Below, one piece after another: positions 36,452-45,861 of a stretch of DNA of 64,000 nt. How positions within the stretch are numbered: the first letter of the stretch is position 1; each line of letters opens with the position of its first letter. Where the stretch lies: positions 1 to 64,000 of the forward strand of contig NZ_AKKK01000013.1 in NCBI RefSeq assembly GCF_000281065.1. Reading direction: 5' to 3'. Source of the DNA: Arthrobacter sp. M2012083 (GTDB lineage: Bacteria > Actinomycetota > Actinomycetes > Actinomycetales > Micrococcaceae). The position numbers and the translations under genes were made by a program. The notes beneath the pieces are model-generated. The model was not told where the DNA came from, did not search any database, and saw only the letters and a list, made by a program, of their open reading frames with translations.

Positions 36452-36851
36452 GACCCTTGACCTCCAAGGTTTGGGCGGGGCCGATCAGGCCAACCACCGG
36501 CAGGGGTGCCCTCACTGTCACTTCCAAGGTTCGGATCCCATCCATCGTGATTTCAGTCGATGTGACATCGCGGGCAAAATCACCGCTCAACGCGGCACCA
36601 ATCAACTCGGCAGTCCGGGCACGGGCGTCCGCGGACGTTCGATCCGACAACGCCCCGTATCCCGCTCCGGAAGCGGCAGCATCAATGAGCGTGTTCCGAA
36701 CGTGCAGCACTAGCATCAGCTGAACAATCGACATGAAAAACAAGGTCAGCAAGGCGCCAACCAACACGAAGTCGACAACCGCTGATCCGCGCTCATTCAT
36801 ATGCCCAACGCCCGGATTGAGACGGTCACCTACAAGGCTTTTATGGTCCAT
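36432..36851 (-). CDS. TadE-like pseudopilin (first copy)
   Basis: The 139-residue protein carries NERGSAVVDFVLVGALLTLFF (landmark RGSAVVDF) with Asp in place of the usual Glu, followed by a short extracellular domain. The start at 36851 sits eight bases after the stop of the Flp-like gene and has AGGA ahead of it; a longer frame from 36971 would overlap that gene. It belongs with the other Tad components in this operon. Confidence 0.72.
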   Translation of the reverse strand: MDHKSLVGDRLNPGVGHMNERGSAVVDFVLVGALLTLFFMSIVQLMLVLHVRNTLIDAAASGAGYGALSDRTSADARARTAELIGAALSGDFARDVTSTEITMDGIRTLEVTVRAPLPVVGLIGPAQTLEVKGHADLPG

Positions 36852-36859
36852 CCCGTGTC

Positions 36860-37099
36860 CTACTTGCCCACCTTGCTCATTGCTTGATTGAAGAGATCGC
36901 CCAACGCCGGTGTGGCGATGGCGAGTAGTCCAGCCACGAGGATCGCTGACATTAAGGTGATCATCACCCAACCAGGCACGTCACCGCGCTCGCGATCTTC
37001 CCTGTGGGGCATCGCCCTCAGAGCGATGCCCACGAGCAACCATGAGGAGCAAAGCCGAGGGAAAGATACAGCGGACAATTTGTTTGTAACTCGTTTCAT
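36860..37099 (-). CDS. Flp-like pilin subunit candidate
   Basis: The 79-residue protein has one C-terminal hydrophobic helix, VPGWVMITLMSAILVAGLLA-type (landmark DVPGWVMITLMSA), after a basic stretch ending in RERG. This is the size and place of the Flp pilin in Tad loci. It lacks the glutamate expected five residues after a type IV prepilin cleavage site. The start at 37099 follows GGGGA by five bases; the longer frame from 37135 lacks one. Its role is inferred from position. Confidence 0.6.
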   Translation of the reverse strand: MKRVTNKLSAVSFPRLCSSWLLVGIALRAMPHREDRERGDVPGWVMITLMSAILVAGLLAIATPALGDLFNQAMSKVGK

Positions 37100-37191
37100 G
37101 GTTTTCCCCAATGTGTTTCCTGGAGGCACTGACATAGTGTCGCCGGTTGAAAGTACGGAAAGGTCGGATAGGACAGATTGATGGCAGTGCG

Positions 37192-38133
37192 CTAAAGGCT
37201 CATTTGCAGAGCCGCAATGGCCGGGAAAGCAGCGAAGACTACGGTAAGAGGAAGCACGCCGAAGACAAGCGGCACCATCATGGCGATCTCTTTTCTGCCC
37301 GCAGACTCCATGAGTTCCCGCTGTGCGGCGTCGCGGACGTCTGCCGCTTGCGCCCGCAGGACGTCCGCGAGGGGCGTTCCACGTTCAACAGCAACCACCA
37401 GACCGTCAATGAACCTGACCAAGGGCGGCAATTCCGCCCTTGATGAAAAGGCCTGTAGTGCTTCCGTCAGCGGTTTCCCCGACCGTGTATCCGCCAGGAT
37501 TGTGGCAAACTCCCCGGACAGTTCACCATTTGAGCTGCGGCTCACCCTGTCCATTGCGCCCATCGCGCTCTCTCCCGCAGCAACAGCGAGCGCCATTAGC
37601 TCCGCGAGGCTGGGAAACTCAGCCAACATCCTTGATTCCCTCCGTTTGATCCTCAGTCCCAACACATAATCGCGAAGCAGGTAACCTCCCACCGCGCTTC
37701 CAATGACTGCGATACAAGAGACAGCCGGACTGAATCGCCCGGAGGTCGCACCTGCGATAACCACGAGGACAGCGAGCACGAAAGCGGCGCTGGCCCACAG
37801 AAGTTGCTCAGCCCGGAAATCCAATGTTGATTTGGTAGATCCGGCACGGGCAAGCCTCTTGCCCAGGGCTGTGAAACCGGGATTGAAGCGGGACATGGCG
37901 ACGATTGCATCGCGAACGATGGGGCGAAGAATCCGTTCCAACGGACCGAACGGCGTGAGGTTCTGTGTTGGCGCTCGGAGAAGACGCGAATCGAGGTTCC
38001 GCGACTTCAACTGCGGTTCAATGCGGTCAGAGAATGTCGGTGGCCGCATGAACGGGAGCCGCACCAGCATTAACCAGCATCCGGCGCCCAGGAACAGGCC
38101 GCACAACACGGCGAAAGCAATGGAGGTGTTCAT
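37192..38133 (-). CDS. tadC: Tad pilus membrane protein, type II secretion F-domain (TadC-like)
   Basis: The 313-residue protein has an N-terminal membrane helix, two central helices (VLAVLVVIAGATSG and nearby) and a C-terminal pair around the T2SSF domain (about 165-290, AELMALAVAAGESAMGAM landmark LMALAVAAGES). It is one of two F-domain platform proteins. The four-base overlap with tadB indicates a shared transcript with translational coupling. Confidence 0.82.
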   Translation of the reverse strand: MNTSIAFAVLCGLFLGAGCWLMLVRLPFMRPPTFSDRIEPQLKSRNLDSRLLRAPTQNLTPFGPLERILRPIVRDAIVAMSRFNPGFTALGKRLARAGSTKSTLDFRAEQLLWASAAFVLAVLVVIAGATSGRFSPAVSCIAVIGSAVGGYLLRDYVLGLRIKRRESRMLAEFPSLAELMALAVAAGESAMGAMDRVSRSSNGELSGEFATILADTRSGKPLTEALQAFSSRAELPPLVRFIDGLVVAVERGTPLADVLRAQAADVRDAAQRELMESAGRKEIAMMVPLVFGVLPLTVVFAAFPAIAALQMSL

Positions 38134-38984
38134 CGAAAAACCCGCTCATCCTCTGGCAGGGCTCCAACGCGAAGCATCACGGAGTAGCAAGAAACTGAGA
38201 TCAGCAGCCCTCCCAGCAATACCACCGCGCCCATGCCGGAGTTGAAAGCCGTCATGGCTTCGGCCCGGCTCGCCATGACCACCAAAACTATCCAGGGAGC
38301 AGCTACAGCAAGCCGGGCAGCATTGATGGTCCATGACTGCCGGGCCTCAAGCTCACTGCGCGTCCGGGCACTGTCACGCAGGAACATCGAAAGGGTTCCC
38401 AGCATGCGCCCAAGGTCCGAACCGCCCACTTCGCGGGTCATTCGCAAGGCCTCGATGATGCGGTCGGCTATAGGGTCTGCCAGCCGATCCTTCAGTCTGT
38501 TCACCGCCGCCTCAAAATTTCCGGCGGCTCTATAGTCGGCTCCAAAGTCCAGGAACAATTCCCTTAGCTCCTCCGGTCCATTGTGTCCCAGCTGAATCAA
38601 CGCCTCCGGCAGTGCAAGGCCCGCACGAATCGCTGACCGCAAGTGGTCCACCACATCCGGCCACAGCTGCCGGAGCGCAGTCCTGCGCTTCCGGGCCCGC
38701 CAGCGGACAGCCGCGAACGGAAGCCAGGAACCGAATATCGCAAAACACGCGGCAATCGGCGGCGATCCTGTCAGAACGTAGAATGCCAGCAGCGCAAACA
38801 ATCCGAAGCCGGCGCAGGTGGCAAGGAGTCCGCCGCCCGTTACTTTTTCGATCCCTGCTGACATCAGAAGGAGATCCAAGCGACGGGGCTTGTTTCTTCT
38901 CGATTCAACCGGTGGCGCGACCCATGCGGACCACCAAACGAGGAACACTCCCAAGCCACACGCGATGCCAAGCAACGGCGCCAT
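38130..38984 (-). CDS. tadB: Tad pilus membrane protein, type II secretion F-domain (TadB-like)
   Basis: The 284-residue protein has hydrophobic segments at the N-terminus, around residue 55-75, and at the C-terminus, with a T2SSF domain (about 110-235; LWPDVVDHLRSAIRAGLALPEAL, landmark RSAIRAGLALPEAL). It is the first platform protein after the TadA ATPase. Its start abuts the tadA stop by one shared base, so the two should be co-translated. Confidence 0.82.
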   Translation of the reverse strand: MAPLLGIACGLGVFLVWWSAWVAPPVESRRNKPRRLDLLLMSAGIEKVTGGGLLATCAGFGLFALLAFYVLTGSPPIAACFAIFGSWLPFAAVRWRARKRRTALRQLWPDVVDHLRSAIRAGLALPEALIQLGHNGPEELRELFLDFGADYRAAGNFEAAVNRLKDRLADPIADRIIEALRMTREVGGSDLGRMLGTLSMFLRDSARTRSELEARQSWTINAARLAVAAPWIVLVVMASRAEAMTAFNSGMGAVVLLGGLLISVSCYSVMLRVGALPEDERVFR

Positions 38985-40258
38985 CAGTTCAACTCCAGGA
39001 GGGCAGCCACGTCAAAGCCTGCCCGGGCAAACTTTTCCGCTGCCGGCATGGAGTTTGCCTTAGGCTGCAACTGACCTGCAACCATGCCAAAGACACCAGT
39101 GGACTCGATGATCCCGTTTTCGACCCTGCGCCCCAAAGAAAGAATTTCGGTTACCTGCCTACGCCCGGTTGAGTGTCGGCCGCAGTGCACCACGAGATCG
39201 ATGCAGGATGCCACTGTGGGTACTACGAAAGCGCTGGAGATATTCGCTCCCGCCAAGAGTGGTAGCGTGCAGATCTTCGTGACGGCATCGTGTGCAGAGT
39301 TGGCATGCACGGTGCACATCCCCGGCAACCCGGAATTCAGGGCGATCAGCATATCGAGGCTTTCGGCTTCGCGGACCTCTCCGACTACCAAGCGATCCGG
39401 ACGCATCCGAAGCGCTTCCTTAACCAGCCGCCGCAACGGGATTTCCCCTTCACCTTCGAGATTTGCCTGGCGGCATTGCAACCCGACTACGTCGCGAAGC
39501 GGGAGCTGCAATTCAAAGATCTCCTCAACCGTGATGACACGTTCACGGGAACCTATGCTTGCGGCAAGGCAGTTCAGCATAGTTGTCTTCCCCGCCTCGG
39601 TTGCTCCCGACACCAGGATGTTGAGCCCGCTGGCTACGGCCGCGCCAAGGAATCTGGCGGCTTGGGGCGTCAGGCTTCCAAGCTCCACGAGGTGTTCAAG
39701 TCGGTTTGCCCGCGCGATAAACTTCCGGATGTTGACAGCCCAGTGCTTACGGGTGATGTCCGGGATCGCTACGTGCAACCTGGATCCGTCGGGAAGTGCC
39801 GCATCAACGAAGGGGGACGAGAGATCCAAACGGCGCCCCGAGCTCTTGAGCATCCTTTCCACGAGATCCCGCACTTGCTGATCGCTGAGCGTTACGGCCG
39901 TCAGCTCGGATTCCCCATTGCGGGCCACATAGATCTCGTGCGGCGCATTGATCCATACCTCTTCGATTCCCGCATCATCCAAGAGCGGCTGCAGCGGCCC
40001 AAATCCCGCAACGGCATCAAAGATGTGTTGTCGGGCGGCCTCGAGGTGTCCGAGTGAAGGCAGGGGGCTAAGGAGTGCCCGCTCGTCGTAATCGTTGACG
40101 GCCTCATCTACGAGAAGCCGAACATCCTTTGTTTGTTCCAGCGGATCCAGCCCGCGGCGTCGTATGAGTTCGCGGACTTCTCCCTCGACGATTCTTACAG
40201 CATCCACATCTTTCCCCATGATCACGAACCCGTAAATGAGAGGCGCATCTCGAGTCAT
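38984..40258 (-). CDS. tadA: Tad secretion ATPase (CpaF/TadA)
   Basis: The 424-residue ATPase has Walker A SGATEAGKTTMLN near residue 215, the Asp box VITVEEIFEL, Walker B-like LVVGEVREAESLDML and the His box GMCTVHANSAHDA, all of the CpaF type. It drives pilin assembly. An alternative ATG at 40219 (MGKDVDAV) is possible; both starts have weak ribosome sites. No tadZ/cpaE gene precedes it in this window, and no prepilin peptidase is seen. Confidence 0.87.
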   Translation of the reverse strand: MTRDAPLIYGFVIMGKDVDAVRIVEGEVRELIRRRGLDPLEQTKDVRLLVDEAVNDYDERALLSPLPSLGHLEAARQHIFDAVAGFGPLQPLLDDAGIEEVWINAPHEIYVARNGESELTAVTLSDQQVRDLVERMLKSSGRRLDLSSPFVDAALPDGSRLHVAIPDITRKHWAVNIRKFIARANRLEHLVELGSLTPQAARFLGAAVASGLNILVSGATEAGKTTMLNCLAASIGSRERVITVEEIFELQLPLRDVVGLQCRQANLEGEGEIPLRRLVKEALRMRPDRLVVGEVREAESLDMLIALNSGLPGMCTVHANSAHDAVTKICTLPLLAGANISSAFVVPTVASCIDLVVHCGRHSTGRRQVTEILSLGRRVENGIIESTGVFGMVAGQLQPKANSMPAAEKFARAGFDVAALLELN

Positions 40259-40306
40259 TCACGCTAGGCGAGCGAACGCAGAAGCCCAAGTCCCTCAGAA
40301 AGCACG

Positions 40307-40315
40307 TGTGGATAA
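40307..40315. promoter_or_regulatory. DnaA-box-like nonamer in intergenic region
   Basis: TGTGGATAA, the complement of the consensus DnaA box TTATCCACA, lies in the 227-bp gap between tadA and the GH25 gene. It is a single copy and may be chance. Confidence 0.3.
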
Positions 40316-40485
40316 GTGCCCCCTTCTGTCACTTAAGCATCCTGAATCCCACTAGTCACTCCAGTTTCGGAATGTTAGGGTAAAGCCCGTTAGGAGCTGG
40401 CCTTTGGTCTCATGCGCAGGCGCCCGCCCTGGAGCTTGTCGGCAAGCCACACCATGCGCCGCTAAGCCGCGGTACAGGGCCGGAT

Positions 40486-43215
40486 GTGAAAATGAAAACT
40501 AATTCGATGGACCCGGTCCACCGCATCCCTCTGGCACGTGCCGGCCTGGCGCTGACTGTCGCACTGCTGGCGGCTGGCAGCCTTGGAGTTCCCGCATGGG
40601 CGCAGCCGTCCGGCCCTCAACCGGCCCCGCATTCCCAGACTCAGGAAAACCCGCCGCTGCAGGGCCCCCGGCCGGCCGGAGACGGCTCCGGCTCCTCTCC
40701 GGACAGCGGGTTGCCAACGGATGGGCAGGTGCCTGATCAGCAAGAGCGGCCGGCCGCCGTCGAACCCTCACCCGTGGTGACAAACCCAACCGCCACCGGT
40801 CAGCCCGAAGCACCTGCCGCAACACCCAAATCCATGCCCGGCAACGCCCCGGACGCCGAAGCCATGAAGACGGCCATGCGAGCCGCCATTCCAGCCGGTG
40901 GCGCAGAAATGGGGCAGCGCTCGCCGAGAGTATTGGCCAAGCAGCAGAAGGCTGCTTCGCAGCCATCTGGAGCAAAAGCAGTCGGCGGAGCCGTGGACAC
41001 GGTCTTCCCTATGGCGGCGGACCCGGGGCACTGGCGCCCCACTATCGGCATTGCCGGACAGGACGTTAGTGCCCATCAGGGCAACGTCAACTGGCAGAAC
41101 CAATGGAATCAAGGTTCCCGATGGGCATACGTCAAGGCCTCTGAAGGCAACTACTACCTCAATGAGAACTACACACAGCAGTACAACGGCTCCCGCAGCG
41201 TAGGCATGGTCCGGGGTGCCTACCACTTCGCAATCCCCAACTGGTCATCAGGTGCTGACCAGGCCCGATATTTCGTCGCAAACGGTGGTGGGTGGACAGC
41301 CGACGGTTACACATTGCCTCCCGTCCTGGACATTGAGTACAACCCCTATGCCGGACGGACCATCAACGGGTTTTACTTCGGCAACACGTGCTACGACATG
41401 TCCAAAGCCCAGCTCGGACAGTGGGCGGCCGACTTTGGTAACACAGTCAAGGCCCTGACCGGCCGTTTCCCGGTCATCTACAGCACCACCGACTGGTGGA
41501 ATACCTGCGTGGGTAACTCCACCTTCGGAAGCTACCCCCTGTGGATCGCGTCCTACTGGAACAACCCAACCAACTCCCCGGGTAACCTGCCGGTCAGTTG
41601 GGGCAACTACACCATGTGGCAGTACAGCAGCACCGGCCCCTTTGAGGGCGATTCAAACATTTTCAACGGCACCTATGACCAGCTTCGGACATTTGCGCGT
41701 GGAGTCCCCCGCCCGTCCAGCCCCTCCATTCGGTCCGGGGCTGACGTGCTCGCTGCCATGCCCTCCGGACGCTTGGACAATTTCCCCGCCGACGGTCAAG
41801 GCCGTATTACGGGCCCGGTAACGATCGGGTCCGGTTGGGGCACTGCGCAGTCCGTCCACGTCGTTGACTGGAACCAGGACGGAGTCCAAGACATCCTCGC
41901 CCAGTGGCGGGACGGCTCCCTCCAAGTCTTCCGCGGTGCCTCCGGCGGCGGATTCCTTTCACCCTTGCTGGTGGGAACAGGGTGGCAGGAGATGTCGCTC
42001 ACGGCCGGGTGGTGGAACTCGAGGGACGCATATCCGGGTGTCATCGGCCAGGATGGCAAAGGAAACCTTTACCGCTATACGAATACGGCAGGAGGCGCCC
42101 TCAATGGGGGTGTGCTGATCGGGACCGGATTCGGAGGGCACCAATTCAACCAAATGGACTTCGACGGGGACGGCAACCAGGACATCGTCTCCCGGACGGC
42201 CGACGGCATCATGCGTCTATACCGCTCAAACGGCGTGGGGTCGTTCCTCTCCGAATCGAGCCGGGTGATTGGCAACGGCTGGTCCGGCATGACATCGGTG
42301 AGCTCCGCAGCGGGTTTCAACGGCTCCGGTTCGCAGGGGCTCCACGCCCGGACTGCCAATGGTGACCTTTTCTACTACCCGGCTGTCGCCGGATCATGGG
42401 GCAACCGCTTCCTCATCGGAGTGGGATGGAATGACGCGAACGTGATCGGCGGCGCACCGGTCAACGTTGAGAGCACTCTCGGCGTAGACCCGCAAGATGT
42501 GGTGGCCGCTCGTCAAGACGGCAACCTGTACCGTTACCCCGGTTCCGGGTCTACTTCGTTGTTGCCAGCCGAGCTTATCGGCACGCAGTGGACCGGTCTT
42601 AAGGCCGGTTTCCTCGCAGACTGGAACAACGACGGCGCTTTGGACATCGTTGCGCAGTGGACCGATGGACGGCTTAGCGTCTACCCGGGATTCAGGGGCC
42701 GGGGTTACGGGGCGCCGATCAGTCTCGGAACCGGTTGGAAGGACTGGACGCTCACAGTTGGTTCGTGGAAGAAGTCTGACGCACGCCCGAGCATCGTTGG
42801 CTACGATCCCACGGGCCGTTTATTCCATATCAGCAATCCATCCGGCACCACCTTGGGCTCCAGGGTTCAGATTGGTACAGGTTGGGCAGGCTTGGACATC
42901 GCCCAGATGGACTTCGACAAGGACTCCAACATGGACCTTCTCGCGAAGAATGCCGCCGGTGATTTATTGCTCTACCGGTCATCCGGCAGTGGAGCACTGG
43001 TCCAGGAAGCGCCCGGCGTAGTGGGAACCGGTTGGAACGTAGTCAACAGCTACGGAGCCATCCGTGGATTCGCAGGAGCCGGTTCAACCGGAATCCTGGC
43101 GCGCACCACAGGCGGCGATCTGCGCTACTACCCGGTCGGACAGAATCGTAGCTGGGGTTCGCCCACCAAAGTTGGCACTGGTTGGGGCGCGCTGAGAATC
43201 TTCGCCCCCGCCTGA
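40486..43215 (+). CDS. Secreted GH25 lysozyme with FG-GAP repeat region
   Basis: The 909-residue exported protein has a signal peptide (ALTVALLAAGSLGVPAWA) and a Pro-rich linker (about 40-180). A glycoside hydrolase 25 domain (190-400) shows DVSAHQG, ASEGNYY and PVLDIEYN, containing the expected catalytic Asp/Glu. The rest (405-909) has repeated FG-GAP/VCBS motifs such as DWNQDGVQDI, DFDGDGNQDI and DWNNDGALDI. GH25 enzymes cut peptidoglycan sugar chains. The start is GTG 40486, with ATG 40492 as an alternative. It is likely a cell-wall-associated or predatory lysozyme. Confidence 0.85.
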   Translation: MKMKTNSMDPVHRIPLARAGLALTVALLAAGSLGVPAWAQPSGPQPAPHSQTQENPPLQGPRPAGDGSGSSPDSGLPTDGQVPDQQERPAAVEPSPVVTNPTATGQPEAPAATPKSMPGNAPDAEAMKTAMRAAIPAGGAEMGQRSPRVLAKQQKAASQPSGAKAVGGAVDTVFPMAADPGHWRPTIGIAGQDVSAHQGNVNWQNQWNQGSRWAYVKASEGNYYLNENYTQQYNGSRSVGMVRGAYHFAIPNWSSGADQARYFVANGGGWTADGYTLPPVLDIEYNPYAGRTINGFYFGNTCYDMSKAQLGQWAADFGNTVKALTGRFPVIYSTTDWWNTCVGNSTFGSYPLWIASYWNNPTNSPGNLPVSWGNYTMWQYSSTGPFEGDSNIFNGTYDQLRTFARGVPRPSSPSIRSGADVLAAMPSGRLDNFPADGQGRITGPVTIGSGWGTAQSVHVVDWNQDGVQDILAQWRDGSLQVFRGASGGGFLSPLLVGTGWQEMSLTAGWWNSRDAYPGVIGQDGKGNLYRYTNTAGGALNGGVLIGTGFGGHQFNQMDFDGDGNQDIVSRTADGIMRLYRSNGVGSFLSESSRVIGNGWSGMTSVSSAAGFNGSGSQGLHARTANGDLFYYPAVAGSWGNRFLIGVGWNDANVIGGAPVNVESTLGVDPQDVVAARQDGNLYRYPGSGSTSLLPAELIGTQWTGLKAGFLADWNNDGALDIVAQWTDGRLSVYPGFRGRGYGAPISLGTGWKDWTLTVGSWKKSDARPSIVGYDPTGRLFHISNPSGTTLGSRVQIGTGWAGLDIAQMDFDKDSNMDLLAKNAAGDLLLYRSSGSGALVQEAPGVVGTGWNVVNSYGAIRGFAGAGSTGILARTTGGDLRYYPVGQNRSWGSPTKVGTGWGALRIFAPA

Positions 43216-43252
43216 AGTTAGAACGCGGCACGCTCCGCGTCCAAAATTCGCC

Positions 43253-43295
43253 AAGGGCCTGCGCACTCCGAAAAGGAGTGCGCAGGCCCTTTCGC
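43253..43295 (+). terminator. Rho-independent terminator of the GH25 gene
   Basis: A 17-bp stem, AAGGGCCTGCGCACTCC with GGAGTGCGCAGGCCCTT, encloses GAAAA and is followed by TTCGCATTT. Confidence 0.85.
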
Positions 43296-43297
43296 AT

Positions 43298-43327
43298 TTG
43301 GCAAAACTACGTAAAGGAAACAAATAA
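43298..43327 (+). promoter_or_regulatory. Possible promoter of ceramidase-like gene
   Basis: TTGGCA (43298-43303) is followed 18 bases later by AAATAA (43322-43327), a poor -10. It lies about 150 bases ahead of the gene, right after the terminator. Confidence 0.3.
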
Positions 43328-43477
43328 TGTTTGGGCCTGGAGACAGGTCTAAATCGCGGGATAGCGTGATCTAATGAAGGTGGTCTCACGTATTGGCTGT
43401 TCAGCGCATTCGGGAAACGGGCTTTGTTTGGGGGCAAGCGAAGGTCACGAATGCGCACAATCAAGGAGTGATCTTTC

Positions 43478-44824
43478 ATGGCGTTTACCGTTTCAACGGC
43501 CAAGGTCAGCATTTCGCCGCCGCTTTCCGTCAATCCCTACATGGCGGGGTACGGGACCCTCGACGGCGGCCGGGAGGCCACCAGCAGTGCACCCTACGAA
43601 TCACTGTGGGTTCGGGCGATCATACTTTGGGAAAACGGCTCCCCCAACCTGATCATGAGCGTGGATATTCTTGCCCTGCCCAGATCCATTCATCAGCGGG
43701 CCCGGCAACGGATCCTGGAGTTGGCAAGCTGGTCCAATGGCGACATCCTGATCCAGTCCACCCACACCCATAACGGGCCGGCCGTAGTTGACACCCTCCA
43801 CCCATTCATGTGCTACGGGCTGTCAGATTTGTCCATGGTTGAGACCTATAGCCAGCACTTGGAGAACGACCTCGTGGACGCTGCCAGTGAAGCGCTCAAC
43901 GCCTCGCAGACCGCCGTCACTTTGGATTACAAGGTCACCACAGCCAGCATCGCCTACAACAGAGTGGGCCTTCCATACCTTGAGAACACAGTCCCCGTCA
44001 TTGTGGCACGCAAGCCAAACGGCAACGCCGCGGCGGTGATTTTCAACTACGCATGCCATCCGGTCGCGGCTGGCATGCGTACGCTGTTCGACGGCGATTT
44101 TCCCGCCGGAGCGTGTAACTACATCGAAAACACCAACCCCGAGTGTTTTGCCTTGTTCTTGCAGGGAGCGGCTGGAGATCAGAACCCCATGGGAGTACCC
44201 AGCTGGGAGTTGAGGGACGAGTACGCCACCAGGCTCGGTGCTGCTGTTGACGTGGCCATGCAGACGCCGGGAAGGACCATCGGCAGTCCGCTCCTGACGA
44301 GCTACCGGGAGGTGGAGATCCCCCTGGATATCACGCCCACGGCAGGCAACATGGCTGCTGTCCGGGCCGCCTATGCGTCCCGCTTGCCCAACCTCGATGG
44401 CAATCCTGCCTGGTACGGACGCCATGCCCAGGTCATGATCGGTCGAATTGATAGCGGCAGTTACGAAACCTCAGTCGTTTGCCCCTTCCAGGTGTGGAAG
44501 TTCGGAGGCAGTCCCCAACTGAGGATCGGGATCGTCGGTGGCGAGTTGGTAAGCGGCTATGCCGCATATTTCCGGGCACGGTTCGGCGGTGCAAACGGTG
44601 TCATCGTCGGTGGCTACGGAAACGAGTCGTGCTACTACGTGCCCAGTGCACAGTTCCTGCCGCCCTACTCCTCGGGCGGCAGCTATGAGGGCGGCTGGGA
44701 CCCGGACCATCCCGGGATCGCTGGCGGCTCCATGACTGTTTACGGACACATCGGCCACTTCCGCGGCGGAACAACGGGCGTAGAAGCGACTGTCATCAAC
44801 ACGCTGAACTCGATGTTCGCCTAA
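43478..44824 (+). CDS. Neutral/alkaline ceramidase-like hydrolase
   Basis: The 448-residue protein matches the N-terminal domain of neutral ceramidases: STHTHNGPAVVDTL and NYACHPVAAG carry zinc-site histidines, and GAAGDQNPMG sits where ceramidases have their nucleophilic serine (GDVSPN). That serine is Gln here, so the reaction is probably not classical ceramide hydrolysis. There is no signal peptide. AAGGAG lies eleven bases ahead of the ATG. It stands alone between two secreted-protein genes. Confidence 0.75.
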   Translation: MAFTVSTAKVSISPPLSVNPYMAGYGTLDGGREATSSAPYESLWVRAIILWENGSPNLIMSVDILALPRSIHQRARQRILELASWSNGDILIQSTHTHNGPAVVDTLHPFMCYGLSDLSMVETYSQHLENDLVDAASEALNASQTAVTLDYKVTTASIAYNRVGLPYLENTVPVIVARKPNGNAAAVIFNYACHPVAAGMRTLFDGDFPAGACNYIENTNPECFALFLQGAAGDQNPMGVPSWELRDEYATRLGAAVDVAMQTPGRTIGSPLLTSYREVEIPLDITPTAGNMAAVRAAYASRLPNLDGNPAWYGRHAQVMIGRIDSGSYETSVVCPFQVWKFGGSPQLRIGIVGGELVSGYAAYFRARFGGANGVIVGGYGNESCYYVPSAQFLPPYSSGGSYEGGWDPDHPGIAGGSMTVYGHIGHFRGGTTGVEATVINTLNSMFA

Positions 44825-44973
44825 GCACCGTCCACGTCGAAGGCCTTGGTCCCCGGAGCAAGGCCTTCGACGTACACGCACCGCAAATTTTCGTAGCGGT
44901 ATCGATACCCGATTCGCAGCTAAATTCATTGACCGGCATTCGGGTTATGGCAACCATGGAGGTGGAGGTCACC

Positions 44974-45783
44974 ATGCGAACCCTGTACCCGGCCGCTGCC
45001 GCGATGCTACTGCTTGTTGCTGGTTGTTCCAGCGCAACCACGCCTCCAACGACATCTTCGACCACAGCATCGTCCAGTTCTTCTACATCTGTCTCTCCGA
45101 CGTCAACGCCCTCGTCATCGGCCGCGTCGAGTCCCGAACCGACGGAGCCAGGCGAAGGCAGCGGACAGGGTGCCGGTGCCCCGGATGATTCAGGCCGGTT
45201 CTCGTATTTATGCTCCAGCCTGAATGAGGCTGTTCCAGATGTTACGTATTCGAGCCTTGCGGAGGTTTGGGCTTCCTCGGAATACGTCCGGCTGGCTTCC
45301 TGCACGGCAAGCTATGAGGGGCCTCTCCCCTTCGCACCTTCCGAAGATGAGGCCAGGATCATCTCCGTAGCTGAGCCCGGCGTGCCAGCATCCGAAGGGC
45401 TTGACGCCTACTTAACTGCCTTGTCGCTCTGTAGCCGCGTAAGCGACGAAGCCGCATCCGAGCTCTTCGGACGCAGCAGCCGGCAGATGCTGCAAGCAGC
45501 CAGCGAGCTATGCCCCAGGGCGCCACAAGGAAGAATCATTGGATTCTGGGCGTCCGGGGAAAGAGCCGCAGACGGCGAGTACGCGGTGACCAACGACGGC
45601 CTGGTGCCCGGAAGGTTCCATCTCCGAAAGACCCCGCCCGAAGGGTGCACGTGGACGGTGACGGCCTCTGACGGCAGCACAAAGGCCAGCGGCGGCGCAG
45701 CTGAAGGTCAATCGGGAATACTGCTTGAAGAAAAAGACGTACTAACTAGTGACAAATGCGGAATTTGGGAGAAGATAGAGTAA
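44974..45783 (+). CDS. Lipoprotein of unknown function (paralogue A)
   Basis: The 269-residue protein has a lipoprotein signal peptide (AAAAMLLLVAGCSS, lipobox Cys at about residue 18), then a Ser/Thr/Pro-rich linker, then a domain containing YSSLAEVWASSEYVRL and CSRVSDEA. The start at 44974 is chosen for the strong GGAGG in front; an upstream ATG at 44929 is in frame. The motif SLxEVWAxxxY and a following YxGP recur in the next gene, so they share a domain family I cannot name. It is anchored to the outside of the membrane. Confidence 0.7.
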   Translation: MRTLYPAAAAMLLLVAGCSSATTPPTTSSTTASSSSSTSVSPTSTPSSSAASSPEPTEPGEGSGQGAGAPDDSGRFSYLCSSLNEAVPDVTYSSLAEVWASSEYVRLASCTASYEGPLPFAPSEDEARIISVAEPGVPASEGLDAYLTALSLCSRVSDEAASELFGRSSRQMLQAASELCPRAPQGRIIGFWASGERAADGEYAVTNDGLVPGRFHLRKTPPEGCTWTVTASDGSTKASGGAAEGQSGILLEEKDVLTSDKCGIWEKIE

Positions 45784-45861
45784 TGCAGCCGGCAACGGCT
45801 GGGGCGAAAATCCAACTGCATGCGGAGCTGGGGAGCATCCGAATGAAGTGGGGATCCCTCG

